A stretch of 64,000 nt of DNA from Basidiobolus meristosporus CBS 931.73 (lineage: Eukaryota > Basidiobolomycota > Basidiobolomycetes > Basidiobolales > Basidiobolaceae). A program made the translations under genes and the position numbers. The DNA is taken from contig MCFE01000229.1 of assembly GCA_002104905.1 (NCBI GenBank), forward strand, positions 1-64,000, given 5' to 3'. The notes beneath the pieces were generated by a model that saw only the letters and a list, made by a program, of their open reading frames with translations, did not search any database and had not been told where the DNA came from. Each line of letters begins with the position of its first letter. The first letter of the stretch is position 1. Of the stretch, positions 35,201 to 47,885 are shown piece after piece.

Positions 35201-35699
35201 AATAACGGCCCCTGTGTGTACTTGTCACCTTGCGCAAACTGATTCAGGTAAGTTTGTTACGCCTTTAGGCTCACTCCAACCTTCTGAATATGGTATGCAT
35301 AGTGATAGCTCTGAAGAAGCAGGATCACTGATGGATTATGAGCCTATCTTTCCTAACAGCAGTACCCTGCATGAGCCCAGCAAAATCTCATTATGCAATG
35401 AGACTGCACCTGTGGAAAAAATGCCAAGGATACTCTATGGAGTTAAGTGGCCCTGGTGATCCATCTACTGGTGGATGATGTGATGTTGTGGCTAGAGAAG
35501 TGGCACATTTCCATTGATACTAGTAATGGGGCCTTTGTGGACCCTATGAGGAATAATTTGGTCCTGCAGGTGGATCCAATCCAGATCAGCCATCATGATC
35601 CTGCTTGGAGATCATATTACCAGCAGCTTGGAATTAGTGACCCTCTTGACAATCTTATGACAGGATCACAATTGTGCTTTAAAAATTTGACTGCTGAAT
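35201..35699 (+). pseudogene. tnp2-like transposase, copy e, N-terminal fragment
   Basis: Diverges from ORF A copy e and runs plus. It keeps LAQTDSGKFVTPLGSLQPSE near 35230, a Ser/Asp-rich stretch, then LVIHLLVDDVMLWLEKWHIS near 35450-35510, all of which recur in copies d and f on the opposite strand. It ends abruptly at about 35700 against the tnp2 end of copy f. Confidence 0.55.
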
Positions 35700-38500
35700 C
35701 AACTAATAAAACTTGATGAGATTTGATTGGTGCTGTGAAAATGATTGCATGGCATTCTTGCAGTCTTGATGTGCTCTACAGCTGTTTTGAATTGATCTAA
35801 CAGGGCATTACATCCAATTGCCTTATATGGCAACAAGCTTGATGGTATTCTGGAGGTCTCACAGTGAGTCTCTGATGGCATCATCATGGCAGTATGGTGG
35901 CCTACAGCTAGTGTGTGTAATGCTACCATACTAATTTACCAAATGGTAGTTCCTTTTTCTACCTCCTCTTGGGCAATCCATATTCCACTGTAGAATCACC
36001 CCTCTTTATTTGCTTACCCCCTACTCCCTTGGGTATTTCACATATAGTTTAAATCAAAAAAGCAGTGGCCTCTGGCTTAGTTGCCACTACAAACAAGCAC
36101 ACATGCCGCAATTGGCATATTTCTATCACCTCAATTTTAAGGCTTTTTAGTGTGATACCTGCAAAGTTGCCATATACCTTGTATTGCTGATAATATATCC
36201 TTCTTGCTAACATTTGCTTGGTTGCCACTACTTCTGCCACAAATACTTCCTCAACATCCGCAAAGAACATTTTGGCATTTAGCCAATATATTCCTGCTTC
36301 CTGCTGAATTCTAGTCCCCCTTATAGGTGCGCTCTGGCTCTTGCTTGTGTGAAATCTGTATTGAATGGTATAGAAGTTGTCTTGTGACAAAGTGAAGTCT
36401 GGCATACCTTGGTAGAGTTTTTTAATGAAAATGAGTTGCCTGTTGTACCCAACCTAACCTTGCATGATCTAACTGATTATCCATGCATTAGGGCTGCTTA
36501 GCTTCTTAATGCCATAGGTATAGGTGTCCCCATATGCATATCTGTCCTTAGTATTTTCCAACTCTTCCTGGATGTCCTTCATGTGCTAACAAATTGCACT
36601 CATGATGGACTTGAAGGTAATATTCTTGAAGAGATTGGGTTATGGTAGTACTTGCAACTTGACATGTCTTCCTATCCCCACACACATCTGTTCCATAGGA
36701 AATTCCCATAAGGTGAAGCAAGGCCCAGTATTCTTCACACACCTAGCAATATGGAGTAGAGATACAGTAGCAGCAGAGATCTACACATTCAGTTTTATGT
36801 TTGTAGTATAGCTGCTCAAGTCCCATCACAAACTCCATGCATATAAGCTGTAGAAGCATAAAGTTGGCATAGGTGATCTGCTTCTGGATAAATATTCTTA
36901 CAATGTCCACATATGACACCCAATGCTTCCAATATACTCCTGGTTGGAATGGCTTCAGAATGCCACTTGACTTAATACATAAACAGTCTATCCAGTCCAT
37001 CCAGTCTTTATATTTGTAGTGTTGCATATGAGTATGAATATTGATTGGGGCCCATGAGAAGTACTTAGCGTAGTGAATACTTTGTAGTATCTTGCCAATT
37101 CTTTCAAATTTCTCCAGTATCTCAAAGGCCTCATTTAGCTTGAGATGCTCCATGAGCAACTTGGACATTAGTATAGGGATACTGTTGAAAAATAAATGAA
37201 CTGTTTCTAGCAGAAAGCTTTTGCACAAGCAGATACCCTCTACCTTGAGTATCTTGGGTTTACAATTGATTCCAAATTCTGGCTAATGGCTTATAGCTGG
37301 CTAACTTTGCTGCAATTGCATGCTGGCTTCTGTACATTCTCTCTGTGGTGGGATGATAGTCTCAGTATTGGTGTTTGGGTAATAATAGTGCTTGTGAGTT
37401 ATGGAGTAAATCCCCTGGATCTTACATATATGAGAGCAATAGCAATCATTGTGCCCAGAAAACTGGCTATCTTGCTGGTGGCTGGAGTGTCTCCAATGCA
37501 GATATTAATATGCCCTTTGAATTGACAACAATTTACCATTATCCTGCTGGAAGGCATACAAATTCATTCAGCAATGGATACAGGTTGCTATCCTGGTTGG
37601 ATGGTGATTTAGACCCTGATACCAGTGAAACTACTATCAGATTTCTGCACTGATACCATAAGATAAGTGGCAGATTCAGGTTGAAGAGAATCAGTGGCCA
37701 GCAGGATATGCTGGCAGAGTACTTGTTCAATGAGATTCCATCTAGTGCTAAGGCAAAGACATGGTCATACATTCCATTGAAGTAACCCTTGCTTCTTAGC
37801 TGTATTTAATGTTTGCCATCAGAAGCATTATATATGTTTGCACTCAATCAATACAGGGTGGGGTACTGTATCGCTTTGCAATATTTGTTAGATTGCACTA
37901 GCTTCTTTAGACAGGGTATTACTGGAATATATCTGGAGTGTGAAAAATGTTTTCCCTCATGGGTAATGGATTATTGGTAGTTTGGACATATTGCAATGGT
38001 GGCATTTTAGAATGTAAATGTTACGCAGCTGTTAACACATTGATGGAATCAGGACAGTCTCTAGGTCATATGTTGCCAGCTGCATGACAGTTCTCCGCTT
38101 GTACCATGTACATGGTAAGTTGCACCATGGAATGATTTTGGCAAGAAATAGTAATAAATCCTCAAAGCCCACATTTCTGATATTAGTAGTAGCAGACCGC
38201 TTCTCTAACTACAATACTACATCACTCACCAGTACATGGATTACTGGGCTCACTTGGTTCCAGAAAATATCCTTGGCAATTGTTTCTAAGGGTGTTATCT
38301 CATTGCACATTGGGATTTACCTGGGCTCATGCATGGTACTATTGTTGGGGGAGATAGGCTCACAATCCATCAGTGAGCCTTCTTTGTCAGAGCTATCACC
38401 CTGCATGCTGAATTCAGAAGTCTGGGGTGAGTCTAAAGGTGTTACAAACTCACCCAACTCAGTTTGTGCAAGGTGACAAAGATGCCAGGTGCCAATATAG
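35700..38500 (-). pseudogene. tnp2-like transposase of P, copy f
   Basis: The fullest tnp2 relic. On minus, N to C: an upstream region near 38480-38000 (LAQTELGEFVTPLDSPQTSE), the catalytic-region-like segment FALALDGISLNKYSASISCW at 37650-37770, VVSLVSGSKSPSNQDSNLYP, a CxxC segment near 37400, the 161-codon piece 36743-37228, the 118-codon piece 36049-36405 (FYTIQYRFHTSKSQSAPIRG, then AGIYWLNAKMFFADVEEVF), and a C-terminal piece 35699-35929. The last segments contain the His-rich HTLAVGHHTAMMM. Stops and shifts are spread along it. Assignment to the tnp2 family rests on motif order and not on a search. Confidence 0.6.
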
Positions 38501-40665
38501 TAGTAACAATGGGTTGGCAAGATAACATTGGTACAGTACTGGCTGATGAATGGTCAGATATGACTTGTGTTGCAAAATACTGGCTGTAATCCTTGTAATA
38601 CCTCCTATGCTGTTTGTGTGCTTTATGGATGAGAGGCTCGCTACAATAGCCACATGGGCTTTTTCTCTTCTCTTACAGTGATGAATCAAAGTAGTGTTGT
38701 CAATAGGGCAAACAGCTTGACCTTCAACAATGTAATGCTATTGTATCACTTCTTGGTCAGTGCTCAGGTGATATTAAGACAGTCTTGTATTTGAGACATT
38801 ACACCTATGTGAATGTAAGATTCAATGAAGACCCACCATAGTAAGCATTATAAATAAAGCTGTGGCACCACATAAACATGTATATGTAACACTGTTTCCC
38901 TGTTGGTTTGACTGACTTCTATATTTTTGCGGCCAAAAAATAAAGCTAAGTTGTCTGGTTCCCAACCAAACCCCACTGCCAATAGCAGCTGAAGAATGGT
39001 TGGACAACAATTTGCTACAATATTCAGTGCAACAAGCAGAGCTACATCCAAAAAAGGCCATGTTGACAGGGTACCCACTGAAGGTTATTACAGAAAACTC
39101 CTCAGACTCTCAGTGAAGTAGGCAATAGAGAACCTTGGTGGAGCTGCAAGCTGACTTTTTTGCTTAGGCAGATGAGAATGTAGCAAACGCAGTACGCTCT
39201 GTTGAAGACCAGCAAGTGGCAATCATAACATCACCACCACACATATTAGCAAGTATGTTGCCAGCTCATACCAAAGCATTAATGAAGCAATTAGATGCAG
39301 TGGCAGATAGGATAGATGCAATGGCTCAGAGATATCAGGAAATAGTCCAGCAACAGGATGAGCAGAAAATACATGTAGAGCAATCAATATCCCAGGTAGG
39401 GACAGCAGTATCTTTGCTGCAAAGAAGAAACTCAAGTAGCTTAATGTCACAGCCAATAATTGAGCCATTTCCAGATGTAACTGCAGAGAAACACTGTGCA
39501 GTTTCTGAAGCACAACAAAAGTGCCCAAAGATAAAGCCTACAGAAAAACCTGTCACAGCATAGGAGGGAGAGAATATGGTGTTTATACCAAAGCCCAAAA
39601 ATCAAAAGACAATGAAGATCTGTGAAGCCATTCAGGCAATGATAAGAGTGGGCTATTATTCAAAAGGCCTTCAGATATCCTGGACTCAAGTGGGCAAATG
39701 GATTTTGGGCCAGCATTGGCATGCTAAGAAAGTATCTTAAAAATAGCAGACACTATCAAAGGCAGGAGAACAAGGGTTCTATAGCTAAAACCAGCAGCCT
39801 CCTCTGGAGTCTGTAACAAGCTGGGCCAAAAGCTCCATGCAAGTGTCAAAGAGATGTGAGGTAGCTGGAAGAGCACCAATAAAGGACAAGCAGGCTAACA
39901 CAGATGCACCAGCACAACACCTATCAAGGAGAACACATAGTACCACTCAAGAAGTGCTCAGTCAAAATAGCAGTGAAAGACCTGGCAGGATAAAGGAAAA
40001 GGTAAAGAGAAAAATGTCTACCCTACCTGGAGACAGGGAAGTATGCAAAAAAGACTGCAGTTCTTGCCAATTAATGCCGCAAGCCTGGAACAGACTGAAT
40101 CCCATCTTAGCCAAGAAGAATTGCCAACAAGAAAGCAGCTGTTTTACAATAGTTGGAAGCACAGGCAATTGCCTACACCCTGGTGAGGTAGATGAGTCTG
40201 CAGAGAAAGGCAATTTATCTACCACAGCCTCCACATCCTCCATTCTTGACAGAGTGGAGATCCCACTGACAGACAAGGCTACAACCTCAAGAACTCAATA
40301 GACTATCACAATGCCTTTAGAGGAATTTTGGAACATTAGTTGGCACACCAAGAGGTTGCAGCCCTTCTTCAAGAGCAGGGCCCAAGAGAATGCACTCAAA
40401 TATTGTAAGGATCTATAGCAGAGACTGGCAGATGAGGTGCTCAGCTTTGTGGTGCCAGCCAAAGACCAGGACATGTAGTAACCAGTGAGTGAACAGTAGC
40501 ATTAAGCCATTGAGCTCCCACCAAAGTCATGGAACCAGAGCATTACAGTAGAAATACTTATTGCGTGGCGGATTTTAGTGGAGCTACTTGTTACGTGTGA
40601 GGTTGGGCTTAACGTTAGTGTAGGGTATAGGGACTGTTATAGATCAATACAATTGGCAATAGAGG
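38501..40665 (+). pseudogene. ORF A of P transposon, copy f
   Basis: Divergent from tnp2 copy f, with about 40-60 bases between the conserved parts. On plus, N to C: the DMTCVAK segment near 38560, an 115-codon piece (39216-39563) with the coiled coil QLDAVADRIDAMAQRYQEIV, and a 154-codon piece (39837-40301) with RTHSTTQEVLSQNSSERPG and VDESAEKGNLSTTASTSS. The C-terminal segment near 40310-40520 is broken by stops. It is cut near 40665 by the start of the next tnp2 fragment. It supports the two-gene plan of P. Confidence 0.57.
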
Positions 40666-42900
40666 CAAAAATTTCTGATAGCAGCATGTGCTAACAGTTG
40701 CATGGCATTCACTTCAGAAACTGCCACCATTGCAAGGTGTCCAACCTGTCAGGAATCCACCACCATTGGAAGGAAACTCTGTTTACACTCTGGCTATATT
40801 CCAGTAATGCCACATCTAAAAAAGCTCATGCAGTCTGACAATTAATGTGAAGCTATAGAGTACCACTCCTAGTAGCAATCAAACGCACACATATCCAATA
40901 TATTTGGTGATAAATATTACAAAGAGCTTAGAAGTATGGGCTATTTTGAAGGTATGTATGACCATGCCTTAGTGCATAATGGATTCTCATTAAACAGGTA
41001 CACTATTGGCAAATCCTGCTGGCCCCTGTTTCTCATCAACCTGAATCTGCCACTTATCTTACAGTATCAGAACACAAATCTGATGGTAGTCTTATTGGTA
41101 TCTTGGCCTAAATAACTATCCAATCCGAATAGATACCTGTATCCATTGCTGGATATATTTTGTATGCTTTCCAGCAGAATAACAATAAAGGGCCATCATG
41201 GCAACAAGCATATTACAATCTGCATTGGTCAAACCTCAGCTATCAGCAAGATATCAGGATCTTCTGGACACTATGGACTGTATTGCTGTCAAATATGTGA
41301 GATCCAGGGGACTTACTCCATAACTCTCACACACTTTTATAACCATAATACCAACATTAAGAACATCATCTTCCTGCAGAGAGAGAGTGTAGAAATCAAC
41401 ATGCCATTGCAGCAAAGTAGGCAAGTTATAAGCCATTGGACAAAATATGGGTTTAATTGGAAACTGGGGATATTAAAGATAAAGGGTATCTGTTATAGCA
41501 AAGGCATTCCACTGGGAGCAATGCATTTGCTTTTCAATAATATCCTTGTAAAGATGGCCAAGTTGTAAATAGGGCATTTCAGGCTAAATGAACACTTTGA
41601 GTTACCAGAGAAATTTAAAGAATTGGCAAGATAGTAAAGACAGTCTGCTACCCTCAGTACTTCTTACTGGCCCTAACCAATACTCATACGTATATGCAAC
41701 AATACAAGTGCAAAGACTTGATGAATTGAATATGTATTCGTCTAAGTGGCTTTTTGAGGCCATCTTTACCAAGAGTACATAGGGAGTCATATGTGGACAT
41801 TATAGGATTATTTATCCAGAAGCATATAATCAATGCCAACTTGATGCATCTACAGCTTTTGTGCAAGGAGTTTGTGATGGGTCTTGGGTGGCTACACTAC
41901 AAACATAAACATGAATGTGTAGATCTCTGCTGCTACTGAATCTCTACTCCATCTTGTTAGGTGTGTGAAGAATACTGGGCCTTGCGTCACCTTTTGGGAG
42001 TTTCCTATATAGCAGGTGTGTGGGGAGATAGGAAGACAAGTCAAGTTGCAGGTACTACCATATCCCAATTGCATCAATAATATTACCTTCAAGTCCATCA
42101 CAGATGTGATGAGTTGGCACATAGAGGGCAGCCAGGCAGAGTTGGAAAATACTGAGGACAGATATGCACATGGAGACATCTATGGCTTTGGGGCTAAGAA
42201 GCTAAGCAGCCCCAATGCATGGGTAATCAGCTAAGTAATGCAAAGTTGGATTGGGTGCAACAAGCAGCTAATATTTATTAGGAAAACTCCACCAAGGTAA
42301 GCTTGATTGCTCTTGGACACAAGCCAACTTCTAAACCACTCAAAATAGAAGCTGCATAAACAAGTGCCAGAGCATACCTATAAGGGGGACTAGTATCCAG
42401 CATGGAGAAGGAATATATTGGCTAAATATCAAATAGCTCCAAGCAGATATTCAGGAGGTATTTATGGCTGAAGTTGCAGCAACAAAGAATATGTTTGCAT
42501 GATGTATATGTTACCAGCAATACAAGATATATGGCAACTTTTCAAATATCACACTAAAAAGCCATAAAGTTGAGGTGATAGAAGCATATCAATTGCAGCA
42601 GGTGTGCATGTTTATAGAGGTTAGTAAGCAGGATGTCATAGTATTTTTATTCAGACAATATGTGGAATACCCAAGGCAGTAGTGGGGAAGCAAATAAAGA
42701 GATGTGATTCTACTGTGGAATATATAGATTGTGCAAGAGGAGGTAGAAAAAGGAAATACTGTTTGGTAAACTGGTATAGTAGTATTATGCTGGACTAGCT
42801 GTAGGTTGCCATACTGCCATGATGATGCCATCAGAGACTCACTGTGAGACCTCCAGAATACCATCAAGCTTTTTGCCATATAAGTGTGATAATGCCATCA
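40666..42900 (+). pseudogene. tnp2-like transposase, copy T3, plus strand
   Basis: Plus-strand copy starting in the middle of the N-terminal region (40680, CAGCATGTGCTAACAGTTGC). It keeps a tnp2-type cysteine motif GLYCCQICEIQGTYSITL near 41280-41340, then pieces 41754-41939 (LLCKEFVMGLGWLHYKHKHE) and 42016-42234 (VKLQVLPYPNCINNITFKSI). The distal part near 42600-42890 aligns with the reverse complement of 35830-36040. Many stops. It lies tail-to-tail with the truncated end of copy f, so its own ORF A is missing. Confidence 0.58.
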
Positions 42901-43195
42901 GAGGCTTTCAACAAGTCTGTCAAGACACTGTCAAGTTTTTTGACATATAAAGCAATTGCATGTACTGGCTAGTTTGATCCACTCAGTTAGTTGTAGAGCA
43001 CACTAAGACCACAACAATGCCATGCCACCCTGGGCTAAACACCCTTCAAACACCCTTATATTTTTTAACTTTATTTAGTGGTAAAATTAGGCAAATGCCA
43101 TTGTGATCCTGCCATAAAATTGTGTAGATAAACATTAATTCTAAGCTGCTGGTATTATAGCAGTCTCCTGATGGGAGCCTGATGGCTGATCCAAA
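42901..43195. other. probable tnp2-side end of P, unassigned
   Basis: About 295 bases after the last tnp2 homology, with near-duplicate short stretches (GATGCCATCAGAGAC near 42828 and AATGCCATCAGAGGC near 42890). The first part aligns loosely with 35700-35830 in reverse. This may contain the second terminus of P, but I cannot place it. Confidence 0.3.
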
Positions 43196-44440
43196 TTGCA
43201 TCCACCCATGGGACCAGATTATTTCTCATGGGGTCTGTGCAATAATGATATTCTTAGTGTAGGTATTTGGAAAGTATTAAGGTATGTGAGTTATGGAGCA
43301 TATCCCCTGGATTTCAGAAATTCAACAGCAATACCATCCATTGTGCCAAGAAAAGCCAGCTATCTTGCTGATAGCTGGGGTATCTCCAATGCTGATAATA
43401 ATATTTGCTTTAACATGATTGTGGCAAATAAGTATCCCACTATATTGTAAGCAAGAGCTTTTCAGCAATAAATATAGGTAGCTTCTCAGGTTGGATGGCG
43501 ACTTAGGCCCAGCTGTTGGTGCAACTACCTTCAGGTTTCTGCTCTGATACTACAGGATTGGCAGCACTTTTAGGTTGATAAGAATCAGTGGCCAGCAGGA
43601 TTTGTGGGCAGAGTATTTGTTCAGTGAGATTCTATCAAGTGGAATGGCAAGGGCATGGCTGTGCATACCTTCATAGTTGCCCTTTCTAGTATAGTTGTTT
43701 TTAAAGCTGGTCACTAAATACATTGAAAGTATTTGCACTTGACTAATGCTGAGTGCAGTACTTGATAGCTTCACAATATTTGTAGGACTGCATGAGCTTC
43801 TTTAGATGGGGTAATAGTGGAGTTTATCTAGGGTGTGAATAATGTTTTCCTCCTATGGTGGTGGATTCCTGACAAGTTGGATGTCTTGTGATGGTGGCAT
43901 TTTCTGATGCATATGCCATGCAACTGTTAACACATGCTGGTATCAGGATGGTCTTTGGGTCATATGTTGCCATCTGCATGACAGTTGTCTATATTTACCA
44001 ATTACATGGTAAGCTCAAACTTAATTTGATATTGGCAAGAAGTTGCAGTAAGTCTTCAGAGCTCCCATCAATGATATTGATGGAAGCATGCCACTTCTCC
44101 AGCTACTACTTCAAATAATTAATCAGTAAATGGATTACTGTGCTCACTTGGCTCCATAGAGTATCCTTGGCAATTTTTTCTCACAGGTGTTTTCTTATTG
44201 CACATTTGGATTCTGCTGGGCACTGGTCAGATATGGTAGTGAGGGGAGATAGACTGACAGTCTATCAGTGAGCCTTCTTCTTTAGAGCTATCACTCTGCA
44301 GGCCATATTCAGAAGGTAGAGTTGAGCTAAAAGCTGTCACAAGCCCATTCAAATTGGTATGCAAGGTGACATGTACAGCAGGGTGCAGCTATTGAGTGTC
44401 CAGTGGTTGCAAGAAATTGTTGGCACAGTGGTGACTGATG
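43196..44440 (-). pseudogene. tnp2-like transposase of P, copy g, N-terminal half
   Basis: A shortened minus-strand copy that begins within the cysteine-motif region at 43196 and runs to the N-terminus near 44440. It keeps ALAIPLDRISLNKYSAHKSC and WPLILINL near 43560-43680, equivalent to the ALDGFSLNKY segment of copy d. The C-terminal half is absent. Divergent ORF A copy g follows. Confidence 0.55.
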
Positions 44441-46765
44441 AATGCTGAAATATGGCTTGCGCAGCAAAACAGTAGCTGTGATCTTAATATTACTTCCCAT
44501 TTCTCTATATGCCTCATCAGCAAGTAACTTATGGCAACAGGCACATGGTTGTTTTCCATTTTCTACAGTGTTGAATCAAGCTACTCTTCTCTCTGGGATA
44601 AATGGCTTGGCACTTAGCAATGTAATGCTATTTTATCACTTTTTTGAAAATAATCATGCCATTTTACAAGATTCTTATATCTGATACATTGCACCTACAT
44701 CAATGTACAATTCAATGATGGCCCACTATAGTAAGCATTCTAAATGAAGCAGTGGCACTACATATGCACATATATTTATCATTATTTTGCACTTGGTTTG
44801 ACTCACTTCCTTGTATCTGCCACAAAAGTTGAAGTAAAGCTCTATGGTTCCCAACCAAAGTGCACTGCAGCAAGCAGCAGAAGTATGGTTGGCCAACAGC
44901 TTGCACTGACTTCCAGTACAACAAGCAGTGCAACATCCAAAAAAGGCTATGTTGACTATGTGCCCAAGGAAGGTAATGATCTGGTCTCCTCAGGCTCTCA
45001 GTTAGGCAGCCAACTGAGCATCTCTGCAGAGCCCCAAGCTGGTTACATTGCTAGGGCAGATGTGTATTTAGCAACTGAAGTACCTCTTGTAGAAGACTAG
45101 CTAATGACCATTATAGCATCACCACCATGGGTATTAGCAAGTGTGCTATCAGCTCATACCAAGGCATCAATGAGCCTATTAGGTGCAGTGTCTGATAGGA
45201 TAGATGCAATGGCCCAGAAAAAGAATGAAGTAGTCCCAACCCAGGAAGAGTGGATTATATATATTGAGAAGCCAATATCTGAGGTAGAGAACACAGTATC
45301 TATGCTGCAAAGAAGGAACCCAAGTAGCTCAATACCATAGACAACAATAGAGCCATTTCCCAATGCAAAAACTGAGGAATATCATATAGTCTTTGAAGCA
45401 CAACAACAATGCCAAAAGCTAAGGCCAATCAAGAAACATATAGCAGCATGAGATTGAGAGACTGTTATCTTTATATTCAAGCCTAAAAGTCAAAAGATAT
45501 TGAGGAACTATGAGGTTGTTTAGTGCAATGATGAAGGGTTGGCTAATATTTGACAGGCTGTTAGAAGTCTAGCATGACTTCACCTTAATGCTGGCAAACC
45601 ATGTGACCATCAAGAACTTAAGGCCAGGCAGAACTTGCTTGATCTGCTACATGAGAGTTATCCTGAATTCAAGCAAGCAAAGAGATATGGAGCCATCACT
45701 GGTATGCTAAGAAAGTATCTCAAGAATAGAAGAAGCTATGAAAGGCAGAAGAACAAGGGTGCCATACCTGATATCCAGTGGCTTCTGCAAGTGCTTGTCG
45801 CAAACAGGGTAGAAAGCTCTTAACAAGTAGTAAGGAAACATCAGGCAGCCAGAAGAGTGCTGGCAAGATCAAACAGGTAAAAACAGATGCATCAGTGCAG
45901 CATTTATCAATGCAAAAGTAGTTCAACTCAAGAAGCACTCAGTCAAAGAATCAGTGAAGGACCTGGCAGTGATAAAAGCCTAAGGCTTTCTCAGCAGTCT
46001 GTCACAAGCAGGGCTGAAAGTCCAAAGCAACTGGCAAAGATATGTTAAGATGCTGGGCAGTGCTGGTAAAGGACATGAAGGCAAAAACAGGCGCACCAGT
46101 GCAGCATATAAAAGGTCAAAATGAAATATAATACAGGTAGCACTCAGTCAAAGCAGCAGTGAAACACTTGACTGAGATAAAGGTAAAGGTACAGAGGAAG
46201 TAATCTACCCAAGCCAGAAACAGGGAAGCATGAGAAAAACCTGCAGTTCCCATCAACTAATGCTTTCAGCCCAGATCAGGCTAAGTCCCATACTAGTCTA
46301 GAAGAATTGCCAACACAATAACAGCTACTTTCACAGAAGTTGGAGGTGCAACTGGTTCAGCTACACTTTAGTATGGTAGGTGAGCTTGCAAAGGTGAACA
46401 ATTTTCCCACCAGTGCCTTCATGTCCTCCATTGTAGACACAGAGGAGATCCTACCAACACACAAAGCAACAATGCCTACAGTGGAGTCTTGGCACATTAA
46501 TAGGCTCCCAAAGAGGTTGTAGGACTTCTTCAGCAGCAGCTCAAGAAAATGCACTTAAATACTGTAAGCATGTATTGCAGAGATTTGCAGATGAAGTGTT
46601 AGACCTTGCACTACTGGCTGAAGTCCAAGCTGCATGGAACCAGTGAATCAACAATGGCAAAAGCTGTAGGGTTCCTGCCAAAGTCATGGGAAAAGGGTTG
46701 TACAGCAGATATATTTGCTAAATGGTGGATTTTGATGGTGTTACATGTTGATTGTGTGGCTGGGC
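44441..46765 (+). pseudogene. ORF A of P transposon, copy g
   Basis: On plus: a first segment at 44442-44684, a 118-codon piece (44744-45100) with VAKKGYVDYVPKEG-like sequence (TSKKGYVDYVPKEGNDLVSS), a 78-codon piece (45104-45340) with LLGAVSDRIDAMAQKKNEVV, a 62-codon piece at 45635-45823 (LDLLHESYPEFKQAKRYG), and a C-terminal region to about 46765. Four or more stops. It confirms the coiled coil and the HEHYPGFKQA-like motif as conserved parts of ORF A. Confidence 0.55.
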
Positions 46766-46878
46766 CTAATAATTGTGTTGGGTATTGGGACTTGTGTGTT
46801 TGTGCAGTGTGCTGATGGGATTGATACCCCTTGGTCATGGGACTTTAATCTTATGTTGGCCTCTTGACAGGATCATCA
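46766..46878 (+). repeat. P-family terminal block, copy g, shortened
   Basis: Only the outermost part of the terminal block is left (GGACTTTAATCTTATGTTGGCCTCTTGACAGGATCATC in pieces), after an internal deletion of the block between about 46800 and 46815. The 102 bases to 46980 are unassigned. Confidence 0.45.
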
Positions 46879-46980
46879 TATCTATATTTACAGGGTACTG
46901 AAGGATCTGATATACTTCAAGACAACACTGTAGCACTGCTGCCCCAAAAACATTCCACCTGCTTCACAAATACCAATATT

Positions 46981-47340
46981 TCAAAAACCAGTAACTTTGG
47001 AGTCTAAGTCTTCAGACTTGTTGCCAATGTCCCCCAATCCACCTAATCCACCAAGGCCGCCAAGACCACCTAATTTAATGGGTTTGCCCAATCCACCTAA
47101 ACTTTGAAGCTTTGATTTACTGGTATTAATATCCGGAACTTCATCAGAAGGAAAATCCAAAGCCAAAGGTTTGACAAAAGGTTCAGGTTGTTTGTCAACA
47201 GTTTTGGGAAAAGATAAGCCGCCCAAACCACCAAGACCACTTAACTTTTTACCAGAGTTAGAGTCCATTAAATCTTTGTTAATAACGTATCCTCTGTCGC
47301 TACTATAATCTGATGAAAAAAAGTCTTCTATATCAGACAT
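46981..47340 (-). CDS. unrecognised 119-residue Gly-Leu repeat protein
   Basis: An intact small frame from ATG (MSDIEDFFSSDYSSDRGYV) to stop. The N-terminus is acidic and Ser-rich. The rest has two runs of Leu-Gly-Gly units: LSGLGGLGGLSFPKT in the middle, and LGGLGGLGGLGGLGDIGN near the C-terminus. No signal peptide or membrane segment. It lies 106 AT-rich bases downstream of another frame on the same strand. I cannot name a family. The repeat-poor, unbroken character differs from all surrounding transposon relics. It could be a host gene, a gene captured by an element or a viral insertion; none is shown. Confidence 0.45.
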   Translation of the reverse strand: MSDIEDFFSSDYSSDRGYVINKDLMDSNSGKKLSGLGGLGGLSFPKTVDKQPEPFVKPLALDFPSDEVPDINTSKSKLQSLGGLGKPIKLGGLGGLGGLGGLGDIGNKSEDLDSKVTGF

Positions 47341-47446
47341 TTGATCAAAGTTCTTAATGCTGAAAAAAAATTTAAAAAAATTTATTAGTTATCATTTCAA
47401 ATCTGCCAGATGTGTCTATTATACAATACATGCAAAAAAATGTGAA

Positions 47447-47885
47447 TTAATCAAAGATTTTACTTTTGTTGTTTAATCTTTGGGCAGCAGATGCTAGTGA
47501 CACCAAAGCATTGTCAGGGATTTTATATCTAACTAAAGGAATAGTATTGTTCCATCTAGAATGTTTGGATTTGGGGGATATAAGTACACCAGAGTTGTTT
47601 AAAGTCATACCACATATTTTATCTATTTTGCCATCTTTCCAGACAACAGAACCTTCATGGTTCTTAACTTTAAGAATGTTGGCATTTATAAGTCTAACGC
47701 TAGCATTGGTACCTTTGCCAATAACATTGGCAGAATCATAAAATGGGTCATCAGAATGTCTAAAAGTAGGAGAATAGTTAGCTTGAATAGAATAAAATTT
47801 GGAAGATAAGAAAGCTCCTTTGTGGGAAGCAGTGATACCATGCATTGACGCTGAAAACTTGGACAATTTTACTCCATTAGAAAAT
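47447..47885 (-). CDS. unrecognised gene fragment, 5' end cut by Harbinger A
   Basis: About 145 open codons ending in ALVSLASAAQRLNNKSKIFD. The open frame seems to extend to 47971, but those extra codons are Harbinger A terminus sequence; native coding begins inside FSNGVKLSKFSASMHG. The composition is balanced and globular-looking (SVVWKDGKIDKICGMTLNN, then GVLISPKSKHSRWNNTIPLV), unlike the low-complexity transposon relics. The true N-terminus should lie beyond 59610, where decayed sequence follows. The gene downstream on the same strand is only 106 bases away, which is compact for a fungus. Family unknown. Confidence 0.4.

Noticed and set aside
28962-46878. KDZ-type transposase
   Set aside because: The ALDGFSLNKY, GPKSPSN and CQICEI pattern fits tnp2-type transposases better than what I know of KDZ. 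A profile search would settle it.
46981-47885. Firm call of an endogenous virus
   Set aside because: Compact spacing and AT-rich spacer are suggestive, but no capsid, polymerase, packaging ATPase or other hallmark is recognisable in either frame.
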